A stretch of DNA of 64,000 nucleotides. Origin: CAWGGS01 sp046704745. Lineage in GTDB: Bacteria; Desulfobacterota; Desulfobulbia; Desulfobulbales; Desulfocapsaceae. The stretch spans positions 1 through 64,000 of the forward strand of contig JBJKRL010000101.1 in assembly GCA_046704745.1 (NCBI GenBank), read 5' to 3'. The stretch's first letter is position 1; each line of letters starts with the position of its first letter. The notes beneath the pieces are model-generated. The model did not search any database. It had not been told where the DNA came from and saw only the letters and a list, made by a program, of their open reading frames with translations. A program made the translations under genes and the position numbers. Shown here in pieces: positions 36,463 to 42,982 of the stretch.

Positions 36463-38067
36463 TTATTCCATGGACAGGAGATGCGAACGCAGGTTTATCT
36501 TCTTGTTTTTCAATTCAAGTTTGTCCCTGATATTATGACGGTGAAACAGAACCGTATTTTTTGAGATCAGCAGAATTTCTGCGATCTCCTTATTGGTTTT
36601 TCCCTCTTTGACCAGACTGGCCACCCGAATTTCAACCGGTGTCAGTTTCGCAAGACCCGAGGTCAGCTTGTCGATAAACGGAGAGATGATGTTATTCAGA
36701 TTTGTCTCAATGATCCGGATAAGCGTTCGCTGGGTTGTGTCCAGACGTCCATTAATGACCCTTTGTAGATAAGGACTGACCAGTTCCTGCACATTGCTCA
36801 GCACTATGTCACCCAGCTCTTTTTTGTCGTCTTCCCGCTGCTTGAGCAGTACTCTGAGAGCGGTATTCACCTCCGCAAGATGATGGGACTGTGACTGCAG
36901 TTCCTTTTCCCGTTTCTTGAGCGCCTTTTCCGCCCGTTTTCTCTCTTCGATTTCCTGCCCCAGTTTAAGATTGGTCCGAGCCAGTTCGGTGGTCCGCTCC
37001 GTTACCAGTTCTTCGAGGTGACCGCGATATCTGTCCAACTCCTCTTCTGCGCGTTTCTGGGCACTGATATCCCTCAGTGTTACAATGTTTCCCAGTGGCC
37101 GACCGTCGCGGTCCTGGTACAAGGTCGAGCTAAGCTGGACATCAAGGATTTTTCCTTCTCGCGTCAGGCGCCGTGTCTCAAAAAGGTTGATTTTCTGGCC
37201 ACTTTGCATTCGCTGAATAGCAGCTTTGGTCTCAGGCCAACTTTCCGGAGGAACAAAGTCTATCTGTTTACCGAGAAGCTCGTCGCGTGAGAGATGAAAG
37301 GTCTGTTCAAAAGCGGGATTCACATAGGTGGCGACTCCCTGCATGTCATAGACGACAATCGGGTCGGGAGAGGACTCAAGAAAGGTCCGATAGCGCCTCT
37401 CGCTTTCTCTTAAGATCTCCTCCGTTTTCTTCCGCTCTGCGAGCTCGTGCCGGACATTGGCATAGAGGCGTGCCTTTTCCAGGGCAATGAGCGCCAGGGC
37501 TGCAAACCTCTCAAGAGTGGTAATGTCTTCTTTATTGAACTGTCTTTCCTCTTCCATGCGCGCTAGACCAATGACCCCCAAAACCCTGTCATCATATTTC
37601 AAAGGGATACCTACCAGGGACCGAAGTCCGTCGAGTACTTTGTCCGGGATTCGGTCAGGCCACGACTGATAATCCTCCACCAGAACCGGTGCCTCGGTCT
37701 TCCACACGCATCCTCCCAGTCCTAGGCCTGGTTTTACCCGACGTCCCAATTGACCCTTGAAAAATCCCATTCCGACCTGCATCTGCATCTGCCCAGGCGA
37801 TTCTCCCGGTTCCAGAAGATAGATGAAGCCGTGCGCCGTTCCGCTCAGCGAGGCGGCGCGTTCAAGAATGCTTTCCAGGAGTTCCTCCTTATCGAGCTTG
37901 TCGATTAAGGTTAGAGATGTCTCGTGCAGGGTTCTCAGGTAGCTGTTTTGACGGTGAAAGGCCTCTTCTGCATTTTTCAGGCGCCGCAATTCATGTTTTA
38001 AAACTGCAATCTGCCGTGAAAGCATTGCATATGTGGGTTTGGCACTCATAGTTCGGTTCTCGCTCAA
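36463..38067 (-). CDS. GAF-PAS sensor with C-terminal LuxR-type DNA-binding domain
   Basis: A 534-residue one-component regulator. An N-terminal coiled coil (about 10-45) leads to a GAF domain (about 55-200), a PAS domain (about 225-345, YRTFLESSPDPIVVYD), a long coiled coil (about 345-415), and a C-terminal helix-turn-helix (about 470-525) with LTPVEIRVASLVKEGKTNKEIAEI, the LuxR signature. It therefore probably senses a small molecule or redox signal and binds DNA directly. No kinase domain is present. The protein has no membrane segment. The liv array lies downstream on the same strand about 580 bases away; whether it regulates that array is an inference. Confidence 0.85.
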   Translation of the reverse strand: MSENRTMSAKPTYAMLSRQIAVLKHELRRLKNAEEAFHRQNSYLRTLHETSLTLIDKLDKEELLESILERAASLSGTAHGFIYLLEPGESPGQMQMQVGMGFFKGQLGRRVKPGLGLGGCVWKTEAPVLVEDYQSWPDRIPDKVLDGLRSLVGIPLKYDDRVLGVIGLARMEEERQFNKEDITTLERFAALALIALEKARLYANVRHELAERKKTEEILRESERRYRTFLESSPDPIVVYDMQGVATYVNPAFEQTFHLSRDELLGKQIDFVPPESWPETKAAIQRMQSGQKINLFETRRLTREGKILDVQLSSTLYQDRDGRPLGNIVTLRDISAQKRAEEELDRYRGHLEELVTERTTELARTNLKLGQEIEERKRAEKALKKREKELQSQSHHLAEVNTALRVLLKQREDDKKELGDIVLSNVQELVSPYLQRVINGRLDTTQRTLIRIIETNLNNIISPFIDKLTSGLAKLTPVEIRVASLVKEGKTNKEIAEILLISKNTVLFHRHNIRDKLELKNKKINLRSHLLSME

Positions 38068-38675
38068 AACACGGAATAATGAAGCACTGGTTCATTTAAT
38101 ATCAAACAGTACAGGGCCACTTTCGTTTTATGGTAGCATATCTAGTTGGCTATTGCATTTTCGTTCAGCCCGGATTTTTGGCACGTTGATACGGCTATAG
38201 ATAAGTGAATGAAGCGAAACTTCGGATTCGGCCGGATCAGCTCATACCCCATAGCCGCCTTCGGTGAAGGAGATGTTGATTTCTGCTGGAAATAAGAAAT
38301 AGAACAAAGAAAAAATAGCTCTTCCGGATTACGCATACTTTTTGGGTAATGCAGAAAACAACAACCCGGCGGAGATCCTCCCTTCCGGCCGCTCCTCTAT
38401 GGCCTCAGGTGATTTACCGACGGGCCTCCGTGATGCGCCCTTCATCGATAATAGCCAACTCCCGGGTTGTAGAAAAGTACGCATAAACCACATTCTGGTA
38501 TGAAACCGCTGCAGGGAGAGGATTATGGGTTGAGTCTTTTTTAACTGACAGGAAAAGATGGATGAGTTTGATATTGGGACAATATTCAGAAAAATTCCAG
38601 GAGAAATTCTCTGCTGTCGGCACAGGGACGAACCTTGATTCGCCAAATGTTCAATCCCTGAGCCGAAAAGTAGAG
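38068..38675. other. Gene-poor stretch of about 600 bases
   Basis: I do not recognise a gene here. Minus-strand frames between 38329 and 38646 are open, one of them with a protein-like end (AYFSTTRELAIIDEGRIT), but they lack good starts and any known domain. They may be remnants. A piece near 38157-38166 (AGCCCGGATTT) resembles the end of the interspersed repeat family. Confidence 0.3.
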
Positions 38676-39224
38676 CTATTTCTGGGGGAACGAGTCGGTG
38701 AAAAGCTTTTCTATGGCTTCGCGTCCGGCATCGCTTAAGTACCTGGTGCCGGAGCCGACAAAGGTCTCATATTCGATCTTGGGAGAGTCTTCCTGCCAAC
38801 CGCCTTTCCACGTATACCATTTTTTTGTCGGTTGGTCGAAGACATGCAGGGGACGGTTGAACATCTTGGCCAATTCGACCGCCCAGCCGGTACCGCCCTT
38901 CACAGAACCGTCGCTTAAGATGGAGCCGACGACAAAGACCTGGTGGCCGCTGTTGACCATATGAAAAATGGTCTGCAGAACTTTTCTGATCTTCTCTGTT
39001 TCGTAATAGGTCCGGTTCATCATCCTGGAGGCCAGCTCCATACTGATATCGCCGCGTTCGAGTTCTTCCTGACTCAGGATCACGGCATTTGTATCCCGAC
39101 AGAGTCTATGTCCTTCAAAGGAGTAGATCACTTCTTTTATATTCATCTTTTCCGCGGTTTCTCCAAAGGTCGCTTCGGCTCCCTTTAAGCCGCCGCTGAA
39201 GAGTGTGCATTTCGAACTATCCAT
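38676..39224 (-). CDS. SLOG-superfamily-like protein of unknown role
   Basis: A 182-residue soluble protein. The N-terminal SGGLKGAEATFGETAEK and the later FVVGSILSDGSVKGGTGWAV followed by a hydrophobic strand and DQ resemble the nucleotide-binding SLOG/LOG (DprA/YpsA-like) fold, in which a glycine-rich loop binds nucleotides or ADP-ribose derivatives. An intervening charged helix (about 50-95) is not diagnostic. The gene stands alone and is divergent from the MarR gene 301 bases away. The family call is from motif pattern only; alternatives are a nucleoside deoxyribosyltransferase-like protein or an uncharacterised group. Confidence 0.55.
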   Translation of the reverse strand: MDSSKCTLFSGGLKGAEATFGETAEKMNIKEVIYSFEGHRLCRDTNAVILSQEELERGDISMELASRMMNRTYYETEKIRKVLQTIFHMVNSGHQVFVVGSILSDGSVKGGTGWAVELAKMFNRPLHVFDQPTKKWYTWKGGWQEDSPKIEYETFVGSGTRYLSDAGREAIEKLFTDSFPQK

Positions 39225-39424
39225 TAGGTCTCCTTATCGTTCACATGGTTGAATGGGTGAGAATTTCATGCAATTGTATCATAGCCTTTTACAAAGGCAA
39301 TGTGATAGTGCATTTTTTATCGTCAACTGATAAGCACACTTCGACCCCCTGACAATACTGAGTTTTTGTCGGCTTCGTAAAAAGTCATCGAAGTTGCCAA
39401 GATGGACTCTGGAAAAAGCTCGAT

Positions 39425-39494
39425 ATACTAGGAATAGTATCTTAAATCGATACCCTTGACATTGGAAAAACCTTGTATTATTTGTATGTACAAA
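39425..39494 (+). promoter_or_regulatory. Putative marR promoter with two palindromes
   Basis: TTGACA at 39456-39461 is followed 17 bases later by a weak -10 (TATTTG, 39479-39484). A perfect palindrome TTTGTA-TG-TACAAA (39481-39494) overlaps the -10 and is a good candidate for a MarR self-repression site. A second palindrome, ATACTA-ggaa-TAGTAT (39425-39440), lies just upstream of the -35. The rest of the 39225-39525 gap shows nothing else. Confidence 0.45.
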
Positions 39495-39525
39495 CAAAAA
39501 TGTTTGGACTTATGGGTTTGGACTT

Positions 39526-39960
39526 ATGAATTGCAAGAAAACGAATCCGCTTGAATGCTGTCTTTTTTTTACCGCCAATTCATTGGCGCGGGTGATTACC
39601 AAAATGGGGGAAGAAGAATTTGCCGGTGTGGGCATGACACCCTCATATGCCTTTCTGCTGACGCTGGCAGTTGATTCTCCGGGGATTTCCCAGAAAGAGC
39701 TGGCTGAAGCATTAAACATGGCGCCGTCGACCGTGTCCAGGTTCGTTGATGCGCTGACCAAGCGTGGATTGATCAGAAAAGAAGGGCAGGGGCGCAATAC
39801 CTTTATTTATCCCACAGAAAAAGGAGAGGCGTTGCAGCCGCAAATAAGCACTGCCTGGGAAAGCTTGTACAAACGCTACAGCAAGATATTAGGACAAGAT
39901 AATGGGGATAAGCTGACCCTGCTTACTGCCGAAGCCTCCCATAAACTGCTGCATGAGTAA
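39526..39960 (+). CDS. MarR-family transcriptional regulator
   Basis: A 144-residue winged-helix protein. The recognition region reads ISQKELAEALNMAPSTVSRFVDALTKRGL (about residues 52-80), and the wing is RKEGQGRNTFIYPTEKG, as in MarR proteins. They act as dimers, usually repressing nearby genes and responding to phenolics, oxidants or metals. CysCys near residue 12 could be a redox switch, though this is speculative. A palindrome over its own promoter suggests autoregulation. The flavin-reductase/SDR/encapsulin genes on the same strand downstream are plausible targets, but a 261-base repeat lies in between. Confidence 0.88.
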   Translation: MNCKKTNPLECCLFFTANSLARVITKMGEEEFAGVGMTPSYAFLLTLAVDSPGISQKELAEALNMAPSTVSRFVDALTKRGLIRKEGQGRNTFIYPTEKGEALQPQISTAWESLYKRYSKILGQDNGDKLTLLTAEASHKLLHE

Positions 39961-40125
39961 CAGGGTATATTCTATTCTCTGAGAATTGTATGCACAACTA
40001 ACAACTAAAGTTTTTGACGGAAACCCTAAAAGACAGGTTTTACAACAACGGATATATTTTTATCGACAAACAAATGCATGCACAAATGACCAATTTGGGT
40101 TTTTAAAATCTGCTAAAAAATCAAG

Positions 40126-40386
40126 TTCATCCGGTTTAAGCGTACCCATCTGGACTGCGGGAAGCGAAGTTTATCGCTTCCGGACGCATGGCGGAGGCTC
40201 GTCTGGGAACCACATGAGGCCCGGAGGGTTGCGGACAGGACGTCCGCAACTGACAGTCAGGCCATGGATGGCCTGTCTGTCAGCCGTGGTGTACAGGCGA
40301 TAAGGCCGCAGAGCAGCGGCAGGGAGCGATGAACTTCGCCGGCTAGTTACTTTCAGCTTTTCAAAAGTGCGCTTGAGTCGGATGAA
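40126..40386 (+). repeat. Complete TTCATCCG inverted-repeat element with nested hairpins (261 bases)
   Basis: The ends TTCATCCGGTTTAAGCG (40126 onward) and its imperfect complement ending CGGATGAA at 40386 form terminal inverted repeats. Inside are GCGAAGTTTATCGCT paired with AGCGATGAACTTCGC (14 of 15), a perfect hairpin GTTGCGGAC-aggac-GTCCGCAAC, and a long hairpin around TGACAG...CTGTCA. It encodes no protein. It fills most of the 449-base gap between marR and the flavin-reductase gene; the reverse complement of its right half recurs at 21328-21447. Confidence 0.75.
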
Positions 40387-40409
40387 CCAAAAATTATTTA
40401 GGAGGCAAA

Positions 40410-40883
40410 ATGAGCGCAGTTATCTTCGATTCCAGGCTTTTCGCCTTGCCGACAACGCAACTGATTCTCGGCGCTCATTTTCAGAGTAGACCGACATTCA
40501 TGGCCTTGGCCTGGGCTACCAGGGTGAATTTCCAGCCGCCGCTGATTGCAATAGCCGTTAATCAAACCCATGCAAGCCATGAAGCGATCATATGTGAAAA
40601 ACAGTTCAGTCTTGCTGTTCCGTCCACCGCAATGGTTGCCGTAACAGACTATGTTGGCCTGGTTTCAGCTAGAAAAACGGATAAATCGAGATTGTTCGAT
40701 TTGTTCTACGGTAGACTCGAACAGGCTCCGATGATTAGAGAATGCCCCCTGAATCTGTCCCTTACTCTCCATACAACTGCTGAACTTCCCACCAACAGTG
40801 TCTTTATCGGCGAGATTGTCGAGGCCTTCTGTCGGCAATTCGGACAAGATGCCACAATTATCAAACTATTTCAATGGAGGTAG
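40410..40883 (+). CDS. Short flavin-reductase-like (flavoredoxin-type) protein
   Basis: A 157-residue protein resembling the FMN-binding split-barrel of the flavin reductase/flavoredoxin family: RPTFMALAWATRVNFQPPLIAIAVN near residues 28-52, then FSLAVPS and the VGLVSARKTDKS loop. The family usually runs to 180-200 residues; here the sequence loses similarity after about residue 140 (GEIVEAF), so the C-terminus is short or altered. Other frames do not restore the usual ending, so a simple frameshift is not evident. A GGAGG sits 6 bases before the ATG. The SDR gene follows after 3 bases, so they form an operon. It may supply reduced flavin to a redox partner. Confidence 0.72.
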   Translation: MSAVIFDSRLFALPTTQLILGAHFQSRPTFMALAWATRVNFQPPLIAIAVNQTHASHEAIICEKQFSLAVPSTAMVAVTDYVGLVSARKTDKSRLFDLFYGRLEQAPMIRECPLNLSLTLHTTAELPTNSVFIGEIVEAFCRQFGQDATIIKLFQWR

Positions 40884-40886
40884 CAT

Positions 40887-41489
40887 ATGAAGATCGTAGT
40901 TATCGGTGCCACAGGCACCATCGGCAAGGAGGTCGTCAGGGCGTTGGAGAATGAGCACGACGTTATCAGGGTCGGAAATTCAAAAGGTGATCTGGTAGTT
41001 GATATGACATCCACCGACTCCATTGCATCTCTTTTTACCAGAACCGGCAACTTTGACGCACTTATCTGCGCTGCGGGGTCTGCAAGGTTCTTGAGCCTGG
41101 ATGAATTCACTTCTGAAGATTATTTTTTCGGTCTTAAAAACAAGCTCATGGGGCAGGTTGCACTGTTTCTTGCGGCCAGAAAACACCTCAATGACGGAGG
41201 TGCCGTTACACTTACCAGTGGAATTCTCAGCCAGGAACCGATGCCGAAATCATCCTCGATAAGTATGATCAACGCCGGCCTTGAGGGTTTTGTCCGAGCG
41301 GCCCAACTCGAGATGACGCGAGGCACCCGCATAAATTGTGTGAGTCCTGCCTGGGTTAAAGAAACCATGGAGGCCATGGGTATGGACAGTAGTCCTGGAA
41401 TCCCGGCGCAAGAGACCGCCAAAGTCTATATCGAGAGCTTGAAAGATACCCATCGAGGAGAGATTCTCGATGTGCGCAGGTATCTCTGA
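40887..41489 (+). CDS. Atypical short-chain dehydrogenase/reductase
   Basis: A 200-residue Rossmann-fold protein. It opens MKIVVIGATGTIGKEVVRAL with the NAD(P)-binding TGxxGxxG pattern, keeps ICAAGSA (NNAG position) and a catalytic-type TSG near residue 111. The segment where YxxxK is expected reads SISMINAGLEGF, so the usual Tyr and Lys are missing, as in a known subset of short SDRs. It ends INCVSPAWVKETM and a short tail. A GGAGG precedes the ATG. It is transcribed with the flavin-reductase-like gene and is followed by a terminator-like hairpin and the encapsulin pair. Confidence 0.8.
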   Translation: MKIVVIGATGTIGKEVVRALENEHDVIRVGNSKGDLVVDMTSTDSIASLFTRTGNFDALICAAGSARFLSLDEFTSEDYFFGLKNKLMGQVALFLAARKHLNDGGAVTLTSGILSQEPMPKSSSISMINAGLEGFVRAAQLEMTRGTRINCVSPAWVKETMEAMGMDSSPGIPAQETAKVYIESLKDTHRGEILDVRRYL

Positions 41490-41524
41490 TTAGACTTTTA
41501 ACTGGCGTTTCATCCTTGTATCGT

Positions 41525-41571
41525 TATAATTTTACCAGGGCGGTGATGTATTGCCGCCGCGTCCTTTTTTC
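41525..41571 (+). terminator. Hairpin plus T run between the SDR gene and the encapsulin operon
   Basis: GGCGG (41539-41543) pairs with CCGCC (41554-41558), extended by weaker inner pairs, and TCCTTTTTT follows (41562-41570), a good intrinsic terminator shape. A TATAAT lies just before it at 41525-41530 with no clear -35. The hairpin could end the SDR transcript or act as an attenuator in the leader of the encapsulin transcript. Confidence 0.6.
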
Positions 41572-41609
41572 TTGTGCTTCCAGTCAAACATATTCCCAAG
41601 GAGGAGAAA

Positions 41610-41987
41610 ATGCCTGAATTTGGTAATCCTTTCAGTGTGTTGAAACATGATCGACAGCTAACCCATGAAGAATTGGTGCGCGCCGTCAGGTTTATGGTTG
41701 CCGCCGAATATGAAGCCATCCAGCTTTATCAGCAATTAGCTGAATCAACCGACAATCTTTTAGCTCAGAAGGTCTTGCTTGATATTGCCGATGAGGAAAA
41801 GGTGCATGCCGGCGAGTTTCTGCGCCTGCTCAAGGAACTCGATCCCAACGAAGAGGGGTTTTATCAACAGGGAGCACAGGAGGTTGAAGTGGAATTCCTG
41901 GGCGCCAGGCCTGCCGCAGCAGAGATGCCTGCTTCCCCGTCAACCGGATCTCAGAGCGGCTTGGGGATCGGCAGTTTGAAAAAATAG
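41610..41987 (+). CDS. Encapsulated ferritin-like cargo protein with C-terminal targeting peptide
   Basis: A 125-residue ferritin-like protein. The two-helix core carries metal ligands in the EncFtn pattern: Glu33/Glu35 and Tyr40 in VAAEYEAIQLY, and Glu63 and His66 in DEEKVHAGEFL. Such proteins form decamers inside encapsulin shells and oxidise Fe(II). After a flexible Ala/Pro/Ser stretch (about 99-116) the chain ends GLGIGSLKK, matching the LGIGSL-type loading peptide that binds the inner shell. The frame is open from 41574, but the ATG at 41610 is preceded by AAGGAGGAG. The encapsulin gene begins 23 bases after its stop. The role is probably iron storage and protection against iron-driven oxidative damage. 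Confidence 0.9.
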   Translation: MPEFGNPFSVLKHDRQLTHEELVRAVRFMVAAEYEAIQLYQQLAESTDNLLAQKVLLDIADEEKVHAGEFLRLLKELDPNEEGFYQQGAQEVEVEFLGARPAAAEMPASPSTGSQSGLGIGSLKK

Positions 41988-42010
41988 CTCATTTTACAGG
42001 AGAATGACTT

Positions 42011-42811
42011 ATGGATATATTACGTAGAGAACTTGCCCCCATCAGCCCACAGGGATGGAACGAAATTGATTCAATGGCCAAGGAGACCCTGATTGCCAAT
42101 CTCTCGGGTCGTAAATTCGTCGATCTTGACGGTCCTCATGGAATCGACCACACCTGTATCAATCTCGGGCGGTTGTCGGTTCCGAAAAAACAGGAAAGTG
42201 GAAATGTCGGATACGGCATCTATCAGGTGCAGCCTCTTCTCGAGGCCAGGGTGAATTTCAGTCTTGAAACCTGGGAGCTGGACAATGTGGAGCGGGGCGC
42301 CAGGGATATTCGTCTTGATTCTCTTGTTACGGCCTGTCGGGAAATTGCCATGTTTGAGGAAAAGGCTATTTACAATGGATTCAAACCAGGCGCAATAACC
42401 GGATTACTGGACACGGTAAAAGGAAGAGAACTCTCAATGAAGCTCGATATGGACTCCATTGTCGATGCCGTTTCCGAAGGCCAGACCAGGCTGCTGGAGG
42501 AGGGAGTCGATGGTCCGACCAACCTGGTGGTCAATCCCAAGATATGGAAATTTCTGGCCAGGACGACCCCGGGCGGTACTTTGCGTTCCATACTTGAGAA
42601 CCAGATCGGTGGAAATGTAATCTACGCTACTCTGGCCGAGGATGCCCTGTTGATTGCCGCTCGAGGCGGTGACTTTGAACTGACTGTCGGACAGGATCTG
42701 GCCGTTGGTTACCACAACCATTCCACAACCGGGATCAACCTGTTCGTTACGGAATCGTTTACCTTCAGGGTGGTCACCCCTGAGGCGCTTGTCGGTCTTA
42801 AATTAAAATAG
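42011..42811 (+). CDS. Family 1 encapsulin nanocompartment shell protein
   Basis: A 266-residue HK97-fold protein that self-assembles into an icosahedral protein shell in the cytoplasm. It begins MDILRRELAPISPQGWNEID, typical of family 1 encapsulins, and contains GRKFVDLDGPHG, LEARVNFSLETWELDNVERG (the E-loop region), and a C-terminal AVGYHNHSTTGINLFVTESFTFRV. Length is normal. A GGAG lies 8 bases before the ATG. The gene directly follows its ferritin-like cargo, whose tail carries a shell-binding peptide. No other cargo with a similar tail was seen in the window. Confidence 0.95.
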   Translation: MDILRRELAPISPQGWNEIDSMAKETLIANLSGRKFVDLDGPHGIDHTCINLGRLSVPKKQESGNVGYGIYQVQPLLEARVNFSLETWELDNVERGARDIRLDSLVTACREIAMFEEKAIYNGFKPGAITGLLDTVKGRELSMKLDMDSIVDAVSEGQTRLLEEGVDGPTNLVVNPKIWKFLARTTPGGTLRSILENQIGGNVIYATLAEDALLIAARGGDFELTVGQDLAVGYHNHSTTGINLFVTESFTFRVVTPEALVGLKLK

Positions 42812-42843
42812 TCTTGATTTTTCATGATGCCGACAACCATTAC

Positions 42844-42881
42844 AAGCCGGGGAAGGGGGTGGAGTATTCTCTTCCCGGTTT
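42844..42881 (+). terminator. Hairpin after the encapsulin gene
   Basis: AAGCCGGGGAAG (42844-42855) pairs with CTTCCCGGTTT (42871-42881) with a single bulged G. The T content after the stem is modest, so it is a probable but not strong terminator of the encapsulin operon. Confidence 0.45.
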
Positions 42882-42982
42882 GACTTTCCCTCCCGGGAGA
42901 ACAACCTTGTAAGACAAAGCTTCCTCTATGCACTCCTCTAGGGAGGTGCAATGCGAGGCCTATGTTTTAAAGGAGGTTTGTC

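Noticed and set aside
38329..38646. Minus-strand frames of 70-105 codons
   Set aside because: They overlap one another in different frames, lack good starts and match nothing; kept only as a note on the gene-poor stretch.
40800..40886. Frameshift truncating the flavin-reductase-like gene
   Set aside because: Reading the other two frames does not restore the usual C-terminal sequence, so I cannot support a frameshift.
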